64,000 nt of DNA from Melghirimyces thermohalophilus (GCF_900102685.1 NZ_FMZA01000011.1:1-64000), one strand, 5' to 3'; counted from the first letter of the stretch, positions 26,781 through 36,329 are shown. A program made the numbers and translations. The notes: generated by a model from the sequence alone, not told the origin.

Positions 26781-27953
26781 TTACACCTCCTCTGTGATTT
26801 CCCGGGCCCCCGCTCCGATCTCCGCCGCGTAAAAGCGGGGCGTCAAACCCGTCTGTTGCGTATACCCTTCAGTCACATGCCGCTTAAAATCCTGCAAACG
26901 CTCCCGTCGAACCAGATTGACGGTACAACCGCCAAAGCCGGCTCCGGTCATCCGCGCGCCGATGCACCCGTCGAAGGAAACAGCCGCATCAAACAGAGCA
27001 TCCAGCTCAGGTCCCGTCACTTCGTAATCGTCCCGCAAGGATCGGTGCGACTCTTTCATCAGCTTCCCGAAACGGGATAGATCCCCCGATTCCAGGGCGG
27101 TGGCGGAGTCCAGGACACGCTGGTTTTCCGTCACCACATGTTCCAGTCGCCTCCGGTAGAGCGGTGAAGCAATTCCCTTCCGATGGGTCAGCCACTCCTT
27201 CACCGCCACTTCCCCCAAGACCGCCGGCTTGGGAAACCGACGCTTCAGTTGGTGAAATCCCTCTTCACACTCTCGGCGTCGATCGTTGTATTTGGAACCA
27301 GTCAGCGTACGGGCTTTGTTGGTATGGGTGATCACTAGCCGATATTCCTTCAGTGAAAGGGGAACATGTCGGTATTCCAGCGTCCGGCAGTTGAGAAGGA
27401 CGGCGTGATCCGCTTGGCCCATTCCCGATGCAAAAGGATCCATAATCCCTGATTGCACCCCGATAAATGCATTTTCTGCCCGCTGCGCCATCTGGATCAG
27501 CTCTAACATCGGCCACGCCCCTTCTTCCAACGCAGCCAAGGCGACGGCTGTCGCCAGCTCAATCGAAGCGGAGGAGGAGAGTCCCGCCCCCTGGGGCATA
27601 TCACCGTGAAAGAGCAGGTCCGCACCCGGAAGAGCAGCCCCCTTTTCGGCAAACTGCCCGATCATGCCCTTGGGATAATTGGCCCAGCCCTCCTTCTGCC
27701 GATAGACGATCCTGTCTTTTCGGCACTCCACCTGCTCTGAATAGTGGGTAGAAGCCAACCGATATCTTCCGTCCCGCCGAGGTCGCACCGCCACCTGAGT
27801 ACCGAAAGAGAGCGCGGCCGGCAAAACATAGCCACCGGTGTAATCAGTGTGCTCCCCGATCAGATTGACCCGTCCAGGGGCAAAAAAGATTCGAACCGGT
27901 CCTGGACCGAAAATCTGGGTAAATCGATCCTGCAGCCACTGCCGATCGGTCAC
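26781..27953 (-). CDS. galK: Galactokinase
   Basis: 390 residues from GTG; its GTGA overlaps the galT stop codon and AAGGGGTGG precedes it by 7 bases. GHMP-kinase signatures are PGRVNLIGEHTDYTGGYVLP, the ATP loop PQGAGLSSSASIELATAVAL and RMTGAGFGGCTVNLV near the C-terminus. It phosphorylates galactose at C1. Confidence 0.97.
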   Translation of the reverse strand: MTDRQWLQDRFTQIFGPGPVRIFFAPGRVNLIGEHTDYTGGYVLPAALSFGTQVAVRPRRDGRYRLASTHYSEQVECRKDRIVYRQKEGWANYPKGMIGQFAEKGAALPGADLLFHGDMPQGAGLSSSASIELATAVALAALEEGAWPMLELIQMAQRAENAFIGVQSGIMDPFASGMGQADHAVLLNCRTLEYRHVPLSLKEYRLVITHTNKARTLTGSKYNDRRRECEEGFHQLKRRFPKPAVLGEVAVKEWLTHRKGIASPLYRRRLEHVVTENQRVLDSATALESGDLSRFGKLMKESHRSLRDDYEVTGPELDALFDAAVSFDGCIGARMTGAGFGGCTVNLVRRERLQDFKRHVTEGYTQQTGLTPRFYAAEIGAGAREITEEV

Positions 27954-28939
27954 GGCGCATCCACCCCTTCCTGCTTCAACCATCGCAGATACGCCTTTCG
28001 CAATTGCGGGGCCGTCTCCTCCACAGCGTGGGGATTGCAGGCCGCCCAGGCACCCAATTCCGAGGAGGCATAATACTTGATCTTGTTCCGCTCCCGCAAA
28101 GGCGGGTAAAACTCGATATGGAAATGGTAATAAGCCTCCACATCAGCCCCGGCCACCGGACGTTGGTGAAGCACCATCATGTAGGGAAAGGGCCGTTGAA
28201 ACAAAGTGTCCATCGCCCCGGTCATCTGCTTCAACATCTCGGCGAGGGCGCGTTTCTGCGGACGGCTGAAATCGCTCAAGGCCGTCTGATGGCTTTTGCT
28301 CGTGATAAACAGACCGTAGGGATAATCGGTAAAAAAGGGAATGTAGCTGAGAAAGTGATCGTTTTCCGCGATCACCCGCTGTTGGAAGGCCTGCTCCTCC
28401 CGGTTGATATCGCAGATCAAACAGGAACCCGTCCGCTCATGGTGCTTTTTGCAGTTGGCCAGCTCGGTCCGGATTTTTAGCGGCATCTGGGAATAAGCGT
28501 AGATCTGACCGTGAGGGTGGGGCATGGTTACTCCCACTTCTTCCCCGCGATTTTCAAAGATCATCACGTATTGATGCCGGGGGTCCTTCCCCAGCTCCAC
28601 ATACCGTTTTGTCCACAGATCCACCAGCTTTTCGATGTGATCCACAGTCAGTTCCGGCAAAGTGGTGGTGTGGTTTGGGGAGTAGAGAATCACTTCACAC
28701 TTGCCCACCGCCGGTTTCGTCCGGTACAGATCCGACCCGACAGGATCGGGTTCCGGAGGTTGCTCCATCAGCGCCGGAAAATCATTATCGTATTTCAGCA
28801 CCTCATATTCCTCGGGAACTTTTCCCGATCCTGGACAAAAGGGGCAATCAGTTTTCGGCATCGTGGGCCGGTTTTTCCGATTGGAGGCCACCATCGTCCA
28901 ATCGTCCAACAGCGGATTGTAGCGGAGTTCCACAAGCAT
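27950..28939 (-). CDS. galT: Galactose-1-phosphate uridylyltransferase
   Basis: 329 residues. N-terminal LRYNPLLDDWTMVASNR, a CPFCPGSGK zinc site and the catalytic HPHGQIYAYSQMP (uridylylated His). The C-terminal half repeats the HIT fold with VLHQRPVAGADVEAYYHFHIEF. First gene of galT-galK-galE-M24-ROK; a GAGGTGA lies just before the ATG. Confidence 0.96.
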   Translation of the reverse strand: MLVELRYNPLLDDWTMVASNRKNRPTMPKTDCPFCPGSGKVPEEYEVLKYDNDFPALMEQPPEPDPVGSDLYRTKPAVGKCEVILYSPNHTTTLPELTVDHIEKLVDLWTKRYVELGKDPRHQYVMIFENRGEEVGVTMPHPHGQIYAYSQMPLKIRTELANCKKHHERTGSCLICDINREEQAFQQRVIAENDHFLSYIPFFTDYPYGLFITSKSHQTALSDFSRPQKRALAEMLKQMTGAMDTLFQRPFPYMMVLHQRPVAGADVEAYYHFHIEFYPPLRERNKIKYYASSELGAWAACNPHAVEETAPQLRKAYLRWLKQEGVDAP

Positions 28940-28957
28940 TCACCTCATCCAAAATTA

Positions 28958-28994
28958 CTTAAATTAATTAATTATCTAATTATATCGTATACGA
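28958..28994 (-). promoter_or_regulatory. gal operon promoter with AT-rich repeat
   Basis: Minus-strand TATAAT at 28979-28984 (poor -35) preceded by the 10-bp palindrome TCGTATACGA at 28985-28994. Just downstream of the expected start site is TTAAATTAATT (28959-28969), the same 11 bases as in the ThuA palindrome. Confidence 0.45.
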
Positions 28995-29014
28995 ACGCAC
29001 TATTTTTTTAAATA

Positions 29015-29616
29015 TTACGGAGAAAAAACAGTAGAACGAATCTGCTTTTTAAACAAATCCGCCACCTCCAAAAGCTTGCGATGAAACACGCCATCCCGCT
29101 CTACAGGCCACCACAATTCCATCGGCTCCAGATACTCCGTTGCCGGAGCCGACCCTTCCCGGTATTGACCAGGTCGTACAGAGGCCACCAGGTGTATCCG
29201 ATGACCGGGATGCCTTCACTCCGCAATTCCCCCACGGCCTCCACAGAATTCGTCAACCATTGTACCCGGTTGCCCACCTTCTGATTGGTACTGGTTTCAG
29301 TGATCCATATCGGACGGCGGTATCGTCTGTAATAAGCCTGGATGACGTTTTTCAACCCCTGTGATCCGCCCCAAACCGGTTGCTGGATGATGCGATCATC
29401 CTCCCTGATCACGTCGAAGACGGACAGCTTCGGACAGTAATTGATACCGACGACGTCCAGAGAGACGGCATACCGACGAACCATTTCAGCTCCTCTCCTA
29501 CCAAACCATGGGTGGTCAACCAGTCGAACAGGGCATGCCCCTCGTCCACCATACCGAGATGAGATCGAAACAGAGATGAAAATGTGTTAGTAGTTGCTCT
29601 GACGAAACCTATAAAC
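29015..29616 (-). pseudogene. Remnant of a glycosidase (GH1-like), truncated and frameshifted
   Basis: Three successive minus-strand frames make one continuous family match: first DEGHALFDWLTTHGLVGEELKWFV, then RRYAVSLDVVGINYCPKLSVFDV with RPIWITETST and GIPVIGYTWWPLYDLVN, then REGSAPATEYLEPMELWWPVE, ending with TAA at 29015-29017. The frame changes near 29480 and near 29160. The TETS segment holds the nucleophile Glu of the family. The N-terminal half with the acid/base Glu is missing; it stops at the argH-like gene's terminator. It lies next to the gal operon and may once have supplied galactose from glycosides. Confidence 0.8.
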
Positions 29617-29640
29617 AAAAAAAGACCGGGACCCGGTCCT
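29617..29640 (-). terminator. Terminator of the argH-like gene
   Basis: Stem GACCGG / CCGGTC with a 3-base loop and seven T on the minus strand. Confidence 0.8.
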
Positions 29641-29655
29641 TCTTATTGTGACGAG

Positions 29656-31176
29656 TTATCCTTTTGAAACGGAAATCAGACGGTTCATCCGGGTCTTGAG
29701 CCGGTTCCGGGCATTACGGATGCGATCCTTAGCCCGGATCCAATGCTCCCGGTCTTCCTGCAAGCGAAGGATTCGGTTGTCCAGCATCCGTTTCACTTCC
29801 GTCGGATGGGGGCTGCCGGGGCATCGGCGCACGTCGATAAAGTGACGGGGATCAGCGATCTGGGCCAGTTTCTCTTCCGAAAAAGTGATCGCCTGATTGG
29901 TCACTTCAAGAGCCGCCTCCGCAAGCATCTGCGGTGGAACGTGATCCAGCTCCAGCCCGGCCCGGTGCGCCCTCTGAGCCACCTGGGCCGCGATCTGGTG
30001 AGCGATGCGAAAGGAGAGGTTTTTCTCCCGGACCAGGACATCGGCCAGTTCAGTGATGGTGATATATCCCAACCGGGCCCGCTTGGCCAGATGCTCCTTG
30101 TCGATGTCGATGGTGCAGATCACGGCGGTCATCAGCTTCAACACCCGGATGCTCTTATCGATCGCCCGGTAGAGGTGAGGCTGCAGATCATCTTCCGTGT
30201 CGACAATATCTCCGAAGGGGGTGTTGTGAACCATGGTGATGGCGGCCTGGGCATCGGCAGCGGCGCTGCTGGCCAGGGAGCGGGAATGCTCCACGGAGAC
30301 GGGATTTCTCTTTTGGGGCATGATGCTGCTGATCTGGACGTAGGGATCCGCCACCTCAACCGCACGAAACTCCCGAGTGCAAAATTGGAGCATATCCTGA
30401 ACCCACCGCCCCACATCCGTCATGAGCATGAGGACCGAAGTGGCCGTCTCCAACAGATAATCGGCACCAGCAATCGCATCGTAAGAGTTTTCCACTATAT
30501 CGTCAAACCCCAAACTTTCCTTCACGGAATCCCGGCAGATGTCAAAGCCGGTGGTGGTGAGGGCGGCGGCGCCAAGGGGACTTCGGTTGACGGTCTGATA
30601 GGCTGACCATAGCCGGCGGGTGTCCCGCTCTACCAGATCGTGAACCGCCAAAAGATAATGGGCCAGCGTAGTCGGCTGCGCCGGTTGGGTGTGGGTATAA
30701 GCCGGCATCACCGTCTCCCGGTGTTCCTCCGCCACTTCCAACAACGCTTCCCGCAGGTCCTGCAGGTGTTGAAGCAACAGCAACAGGTGATCCCGCAATA
30801 CCAGACGGTACATGGCCACGCCCATGTCGTTGCGGCTGCGGGCGATGTGCATATTTCCCGCCAACTCCTCTCCGATCGACTCCTTCAGCCGACCCTCCAC
30901 CATGAAAAACAGGTCCTCGTACCGAGGATCATATTGAAACTCCGAGGGGTCGGATCCGGCCAGCTTTTCCACTCCCTGTAGAATCTCTCCGGCTTCCGCC
31001 TCAGACAGCAACCCCTGATCACACAACATCACCACATGGGCCCGATGCACCTGAAACATGGCCCTAAACAGAAAATCCCGCTGGTCATGAAACACCGGCT
31101 TCAACAGGCAGTCCACATAAGTCTTGCCGGGAAAGCGCCTGCCGTCGGCGGCCAGTACCTTTTCCCTCTTTCTCAT
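29656..31176 (-). CDS. Argininosuccinate-lyase-family C-N lyase in a transporter operon
   Basis: 506 residues, longer than typical ArgH (about 460). The fumarase/aspartase signatures are present: HIARSRNDMGVAMYRL, YTHTQPAQPTTLAHYLLA (catalytic His) and the signature loop SSIMPQKRNPVSVEHSR with the catalytic Ser. No argG or other arginine gene is near; it is the last gene of ROK-SBP-ATPase-permease. Relatives such as EDDS lyase split other N-substituted aspartates. I infer that it cleaves an imported substrate to fumarate plus an amine. Plain arginine synthesis remains possible. GGAGGTGA lies 4 bases before the ATG. Confidence 0.85.
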   Translation of the reverse strand: MRKREKVLAADGRRFPGKTYVDCLLKPVFHDQRDFLFRAMFQVHRAHVVMLCDQGLLSEAEAGEILQGVEKLAGSDPSEFQYDPRYEDLFFMVEGRLKESIGEELAGNMHIARSRNDMGVAMYRLVLRDHLLLLLQHLQDLREALLEVAEEHRETVMPAYTHTQPAQPTTLAHYLLAVHDLVERDTRRLWSAYQTVNRSPLGAAALTTTGFDICRDSVKESLGFDDIVENSYDAIAGADYLLETATSVLMLMTDVGRWVQDMLQFCTREFRAVEVADPYVQISSIMPQKRNPVSVEHSRSLASSAAADAQAAITMVHNTPFGDIVDTEDDLQPHLYRAIDKSIRVLKLMTAVICTIDIDKEHLAKRARLGYITITELADVLVREKNLSFRIAHQIAAQVAQRAHRAGLELDHVPPQMLAEAALEVTNQAITFSEEKLAQIADPRHFIDVRRCPGSPHPTEVKRMLDNRILRLQEDREHWIRAKDRIRNARNRLKTRMNRLISVSKG

Positions 31177-31197
31177 CCCTTCACCTCCGCTGCGTCA

Positions 31198-32916
31198 TCA
31201 CAGGGTCTGTTCTGTTTTGACCCCGAAAAAACGTTGCGAAATCCACAGGACGCCGGCAATCAGGAGAATCTGATAGACGGCGTAAGCCGCGGCCTGCCCC
31301 AGATTAAACATGCGGAGTTGGTTCATGATCTCGATGGAGATGGGGCGGTTGTCGATGGTGTAAAGCATGACCGAGGAAACAAATTCACCTACGGCAGTCA
31401 CAAAAGCAAGCAGCGTACCGGCCATAATCCCCGGCAGAATCACCGGCAAGATCACGCGACGGAAACTGGTCGTCCACCGGGCCCCCAGATTTCGGGCCGC
31501 CTCCTCCAAAGAATCATCCAACTGCTCCAGGGCGGCGTGGGTGGAGCGAACCACCAAGGGGATGTGGCGGACGAAATATGCCAAGGGCAGGATCCAAAAG
31601 GTTCCCACTAACACCTGACCGAAGGTAAAGGGGGTCGGGACATTGAAGGCCAGGATCATGTTCATCGCTACCACAGTGGCCGGCAGCGCCCAGGGAAGCA
31701 TAATCAGGATATCGAGCAGATTTTTCCCACGAAATTTTCTTTTAGCCAAAAGATAAGCGGCCAAGATTCCGAAAAGCACATTGCCGGCAGTGGCGATGGC
31801 CGCCATCACGAGACTGTTCCGAACCGGTTCCCAGATGTTTGGATCTTTCATCAACAAAATGTAATTTTCGAAACTGAAGGTTGTGGGATAGGTCTGGTAG
31901 GTCCAAGTGCCTTCCGGAACCAACGATAAGAGCAGCAGGGTGGCATGAGGCAGGAGCAGAACGATCACGCCCAGCATGCCAGCGATGGCCAAAGGCCATT
32001 TCACCCAGGGATTGCGCACTTCTGTCCGGTGAATGCCCACCCCCTTTTCCATCATCCGATAATCCCGTCGCCCCTGATACCACCGCATAAACAGCAAAAA
32101 GGAGATGGAGATGACGGACAGGATCAAAGATTGGGTGGCAGCCATGTCCAGATTGCCGTTGATCTTGGAAAAATAGATTTGCAGACTGAGCACCCGAAAG
32201 CCACCGGCTAGCAGGAAGGGGGCCGAAAAAGAAGCCATCGAGGTCATAAAGACCAGCAGCGACGCCGCCACCAGAGCCGGGGTGAGCAACGGCAAGGTGA
32301 CACGGCGAAATACTGTCCAGGACCCGGCTCCCAGATTGGCAGCCGCCTCCTCCAGAGCCGGGTTGATCCCCCGAATCGCCGATGAGACGGTCATGTAGAA
32401 ATAGACGTACATGGTGTAAGCATGGACGAGCAGGATGCCCGGCACTCCGGTCAGGCTGAAGGGCGGCTCCTCCCATCCAAACAGGTCCTGAATGGCCCGG
32501 GTGACCAAGCCGGATTCCCCGTAGAGAAAGAGAAACGACATGACCCCGACCAAGGATGGCAATACGATCGGCATCACCGCCGCCGATGCGAAAAAGCGAC
32601 GCCCGGGAAACTCATACCGGTTGAAGATAAAGGCGAGGGGGACCCCGATCAACGCGCTCAAAATCACACTGAGCACCGATATATAGAGGCTGTTCCACAG
32701 CGCCTCCAGATTGGCCATGTTCTCAGGGTTAAAAAAATGCCGGTAATTTTGCAGTGTGATCGAGCCATCCACCCAAATGCTTTCCATCAGGGTTCGCAAG
32801 CCGGGATAAAAGACATAGGCAAACAAGACAGCCACCACCGGGAGCAGGAGCACCCAGGTAAAGATGCGGTCCCTTTTAAGCCCTTCCCCCCTCCGTCTCA
32901 ACCAGCGGTTAAACAT
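31198..32916 (-). CDS. ABC transporter permease, two fused membrane domains (FbpB/AfuB type)
   Basis: 572 residues from ATG MFNRWLRRRG with GAGGGTGAG upstream, overlapping the ATPase gene by 8 bases. Two homologous six-helix halves each carry an EAA loop: EEAAANLGAGSWTVFRRVTLPLLTPAL and EEAARNLGARWTTSFRRVILPVILPG. This fused form is typical of Fe3+, sugar-phosphate and aminoethylphosphonate importers. It forms the channel with the ATPase at 32909-34009. Confidence 0.93.
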   Translation of the reverse strand: MFNRWLRRRGEGLKRDRIFTWVLLLPVVAVLFAYVFYPGLRTLMESIWVDGSITLQNYRHFFNPENMANLEALWNSLYISVLSVILSALIGVPLAFIFNRYEFPGRRFFASAAVMPIVLPSLVGVMSFLFLYGESGLVTRAIQDLFGWEEPPFSLTGVPGILLVHAYTMYVYFYMTVSSAIRGINPALEEAAANLGAGSWTVFRRVTLPLLTPALVAASLLVFMTSMASFSAPFLLAGGFRVLSLQIYFSKINGNLDMAATQSLILSVISISFLLFMRWYQGRRDYRMMEKGVGIHRTEVRNPWVKWPLAIAGMLGVIVLLLPHATLLLLSLVPEGTWTYQTYPTTFSFENYILLMKDPNIWEPVRNSLVMAAIATAGNVLFGILAAYLLAKRKFRGKNLLDILIMLPWALPATVVAMNMILAFNVPTPFTFGQVLVGTFWILPLAYFVRHIPLVVRSTHAALEQLDDSLEEAARNLGARWTTSFRRVILPVILPGIMAGTLLAFVTAVGEFVSSVMLYTIDNRPISIEIMNQLRMFNLGQAAAYAVYQILLIAGVLWISQRFFGVKTEQTL

Positions 32917-34009
32917 TGGTCTCACCCTCGGGAATCAGTTGAAGGCGCTCCTCCGGAAACCGAAAGCGCACCTGATCTCCCTCCCGCAACCGGCCCATCC
33001 AATCGGGACGGTTGACAAACATCGCCTTCAGCGACGCACCGTTTTCCAGGCGGGCTTCACAGTGAAACGAAGTGCCCATAAATTGGACCCACTCCATGTT
33101 TGCCGTAAACGTTGACCCCTCCTCCTCTTCCCGGGCGAGATCCACCGCTTCCGGGCGAAGGGTGAGGAATAACCGATCACCCGGCTTCGCTGAAAACCCG
33201 GCTTCCTCCCGCCGGTGTCGAACCTGAAAGGTTTTACCCATGCTTCGGACACGCACCGCCTCCGCCGACACCTCTTCCACTGTGGCTGGAAAGAGGTTGG
33301 TCTCTCCGACAAAAGAAGCGACAAAGGCGTTTCGCGGACAATTATAAACCTCCTCCGGCGTCCCCACCTGCTGACAGGTCCCCTGGTTAAACACCGCGAT
33401 TCGATCGCTCATGGACAAAGCCTCCGTCTGATCATGGGTCACGTAGACGGTGGTTATCCCGAGAGAGCGTTGCAAGGACAGGATTTCCGAACGCATCTCG
33501 TCCCGAAGCCGGGCATCCAGGTTGCTGAGAGGTTCATCCAGGAGCAGGATCCCGGGTCGGATCACCAGGGAACGGGCTAGAGCGACCCGCTGTTGCTGTC
33601 CCCCGCTGAGCTGAGCGATCCTACGATCGCCGTAGCCGCCCAACCGTACCTGCTGAAGCGCCTCTTCCACTCGCTCCCGGATCTCCGGTTTGGGCACCTT
33701 GGCCACCTCCAGTCCGAAAGCCACATTTTCACTTACTGTCATATGGGGAAAAAGGGCATAGTTTTGAAACACCATGCCCGTATTTCGCTTCTGAGGCGGC
33801 ACTTCTGTCACATTCCGATCATCAAACCAAATTCGCCCGGTCGTCGGATAATAAAAGCCGGCAATCATTCTGAGTGTCGTCGTTTTCCCGCATCCACTGG
33901 GTCCGAGAAGGGTGAAAAATTCCCCTTCCTCGATGGTCAGATTCAGCTGATCGACTCCTATGGCAGTTCCGAATTTTTTGGATACATTTTCTAGACGGAC
34001 CCGGCTCAC
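32909..34009 (-). CDS. ABC transporter ATP-binding protein (PotA/FbpC type)
   Basis: 366 residues from GTG with GGAGGG at 8 bases. Walker A GPSGCGKTT near 36-44, Q-loop VFQNYALFPHMTV, signature LSGGQQQRVALARSL, Walker B ILLLDEPLSNLD, H-loop VYVTHDQTEAL. The C-terminal 120 residues form a TOBE/MOP-type regulatory domain (ETNLFPATVEEV, LTLRPEAVDLA). It energises the fused permease. Confidence 0.95.
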   Translation of the reverse strand: MSRVRLENVSKKFGTAIGVDQLNLTIEEGEFFTLLGPSGCGKTTTLRMIAGFYYPTTGRIWFDDRNVTEVPPQKRNTGMVFQNYALFPHMTVSENVAFGLEVAKVPKPEIRERVEEALQQVRLGGYGDRRIAQLSGGQQQRVALARSLVIRPGILLLDEPLSNLDARLRDEMRSEILSLQRSLGITTVYVTHDQTEALSMSDRIAVFNQGTCQQVGTPEEVYNCPRNAFVASFVGETNLFPATVEEVSAEAVRVRSMGKTFQVRHRREEAGFSAKPGDRLFLTLRPEAVDLAREEEEGSTFTANMEWVQFMGTSFHCEARLENGASLKAMFVNRPDWMGRLREGDQVRFRFPEERLQLIPEGETNV

Positions 34010-34036
34010 CTGTGGATCCCTCCCCGTCCAATATGA

Positions 34037-35113
34037 TCACTCTTCGGTCTGTTTGGCTTCGTTTTTTATCCGCTGATCCCAGTGCTTCATCCACTCCTCT
34101 TCCTTTTTCCGCAACTGCTTCCAATCCAGCTTCATCGTTTTGATTTCCGTCTCTTCAATCCAATCCGGAAGCCCTTTAATATCCCTTCGGGTCGGAATCC
34201 GGTAATAGGTTTCGGCCAACCGCTTTGCTGCCTGTTTGGAGTTGACAAACTCGTAGAAAGCTTTGGCCGCCTTGGGATGCTTCGACCCTTTGACCAGCGC
34301 GATCCCCTCGGTCAAAACCGGCGTCCCGCTTTCAGGGATGACGAAATCGAAGGGATAATTTTTCATCTCTTTCAACATAACGGTATCCGGCATATTCCAC
34401 ACGGTGAGGGAACCTTCCCCCCGAGCCACTTTACTGTACATGATCTCGGGGTTGGCGGCGTATTCCTTGGTGTTGGCATCCAACTTTTTTAACCATTCAA
34501 AGCCTGCCCCCGGACTGTTGGACGCCTCGTTTTCCCGGTAGATCATCGCGGTGAAGATCGTCCGCATCGTGCCGGAGGCGAGGGGGTAGCGGATGATAAT
34601 CTCGTCTTTCCATTTCGGATCCAACAGATCGTCCCAATCCCGGGGCGCTTCCGATGGAGAAATTTCCTTGGTGTTGTACATGATCACTTCCGGCGTCTGA
34701 CTGGTCCCCGTCCAACTGAAATCCTCTGCCCGAAACTCTTCGGGAAGGGCTTCGGCATAGGAAGGTTGATAAGGTTGTAAGAGCCCTTCTTCCTGAGCCT
34801 GTTCAAACATCACCGACGGGGCTCCCCACCAGATATCCGCCTGTGGATTCTCCTTTTCGGAGCGAACCCGGTCGAGAATCTCCTGGGACCCGATATCCAA
34901 CCATTCCACATCGGTTTGGGGATACTTCTGTTCAAACCTCTTTTCAAAATCTTTCAGAATGTCTTTGCCGTGTGGGGAATAGACGACCACTTTCTCTTCC
35001 AAACCTTTGCCGTTGGCGGAATCCCCCTCGGGCTCCGAGGCCAGGCACCCGGTAGTGATCACTGTGACCAAAAAGGGGAGGAACAACCAACCCTTTCTGA
35101 CGAGGGCATTCAT
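34037..35113 (-). CDS. Extracellular solute-binding lipoprotein (Fe3+/phosphonate-type family)
   Basis: 358 residues. A signal peptide ends in the lipobox ITTGC with the lipidated Cys23. The mature part has VVVYSPHGKDILKDFEKRFEQKYP, NPQADIWWGAPSVMFEQA, MYNTKEISPSEAPRDWDDLLDPKWKDEI and GIALVKGSKHPKAAKAFYEFVNSKQAA, as in AfuA/FbpA/PhnS-like binding proteins. The family covers iron, sugar phosphates and phosphonates, so the substrate is open. Second gene of the operon, 24 bases after the ROK gene. Confidence 0.9.
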   Translation of the reverse strand: MNALVRKGWLFLPFLVTVITTGCLASEPEGDSANGKGLEEKVVVYSPHGKDILKDFEKRFEQKYPQTDVEWLDIGSQEILDRVRSEKENPQADIWWGAPSVMFEQAQEEGLLQPYQPSYAEALPEEFRAEDFSWTGTSQTPEVIMYNTKEISPSEAPRDWDDLLDPKWKDEIIIRYPLASGTMRTIFTAMIYRENEASNSPGAGFEWLKKLDANTKEYAANPEIMYSKVARGEGSLTVWNMPDTVMLKEMKNYPFDFVIPESGTPVLTEGIALVKGSKHPKAAKAFYEFVNSKQAAKRLAETYYRIPTRRDIKGLPDWIEETEIKTMKLDWKQLRKKEEEWMKHWDQRIKNEAKQTEE

Positions 35114-35137
35114 AGAAACACTCCCTTCCGCAAACTT

Positions 35138-36313
35138 TCACAAAACACCCTGATAGGGGCAGTCATGCTCTCGCAAAACTAACGCACCCGCCCCCAGGGC
35201 ACCTGCATCCGCACCCAGCTGACTGACACGGATCTCCGTTTGTATCGGGGCCAACCGTTTCACACTCTTCACAATCTGGGGAAGAAACAGATCTCGGGAG
35301 TTCATCAACCTGCCTCCCAAAATCACCACTTCCGGATCTACCAAGGCCACCGTATTGATGATCCCCGCCGCCACATGTCGTTTGGCCTCCTGGATCACCT
35401 GTCCCGCAACCTCATCCCCCCGCCTCCATCGATCAAATACCACTTTGGCATCGGTTATCGCGGGATTCCGCACACGGCGCTGGTACTGACGCAGGATGGC
35501 CGGACAGCCGGCTCTGCTTTCCAGATAGCCGAACCCGGTCACCACCGGGTCATTCCAGTGATCGATCGCCTGGGAATCCGTCACCATAAACCCGAACTCT
35601 CCCGATGCCCAGTGGCAACCCCTGTACAATTCCCCGTTCAGGATCAAGCCACACCCGATACCGGTCCCGATGGTGATCATAACCACATGTTGTTTGCCCT
35701 CTCCCGCCCCTCGCCAACATTCTCCCAAGGCCGCCACATTGACGTCGTTTTCCACATAGACGGGTAAATGGAACCGTCGCTCCATTTCGGCTTTCAGTGG
35801 AAGATCGGTCCAACCGAGGCTCGGTGCCGACAGCACCATGCCGTCTTCAAAGCGGGTGATTCCCGGTGTCCCCACACCAAACCCGATCAGCCGGTCTGTG
35901 GGAATCGGTGCTCTCCCCAAAAAATGTTCCACCCATTGAAACAGGGAGAGCAGGTCAGAACATGTGGGGATCACTTCTTTGCAAAGGATCCTTCCGGAAA
36001 GATTGCAGATAACCGTAGTGATCTGGGATCCCCCAATATCGATGCCGCAGACAAAGGCCGCGTCCTCCACGATCGATAATAAGACCGGCCGCCTTCCACC
36101 CTGAGTGGGGGAAACACCGGTACCAGTCTCTTTCACCACCCCTTCTTCCAACAATTCATCGATCAACTGTGACACCGTTGTTCTGCTGAGCAAGGTAATC
36201 TCGGCGATGTCCGCCCGGGAAATCGGTTGTTTTTCGCGGATGGTCGCAAGGATCAATCGTTTGTTCATCCGTTTCATCGCCCGCGGCGTTCTGCTGACTA
36301 TGTACCTTCCCAT
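35138..36313 (-). CDS. ROK-family repressor without the usual zinc motif
   Basis: 391 residues. N-terminal winged HTH (NKRLILATIREKQPISRADIAEITLLSRTTVSQLIDELLEEGVV) and ROK body (CGIDIGGSQITTVICNLSG; VGTPGITRFEDGMV; VENDVNVAALGE; TIGTGIGCGLIL; ASGEFGFM). The CxCGxxGC zinc cluster is replaced by GYLESRAGCPAIL, so effector binding may differ from NagC/XylR. It leads the ABC-lyase operon and is divergent from the LmbE-type gene; a xylO-like inverted repeat lies in between. Confidence 0.9.
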   Translation of the reverse strand: MGRYIVSRTPRAMKRMNKRLILATIREKQPISRADIAEITLLSRTTVSQLIDELLEEGVVKETGTGVSPTQGGRRPVLLSIVEDAAFVCGIDIGGSQITTVICNLSGRILCKEVIPTCSDLLSLFQWVEHFLGRAPIPTDRLIGFGVGTPGITRFEDGMVLSAPSLGWTDLPLKAEMERRFHLPVYVENDVNVAALGECWRGAGEGKQHVVMITIGTGIGCGLILNGELYRGCHWASGEFGFMVTDSQAIDHWNDPVVTGFGYLESRAGCPAILRQYQRRVRNPAITDAKVVFDRWRRGDEVAGQVIQEAKRHVAAGIINTVALVDPEVVILGGRLMNSRDLFLPQIVKSVKRLAPIQTEIRVSQLGADAGALGAGALVLREHDCPYQGVL

Positions 36314-36329
36314 AAGCCATCCTCACTTG

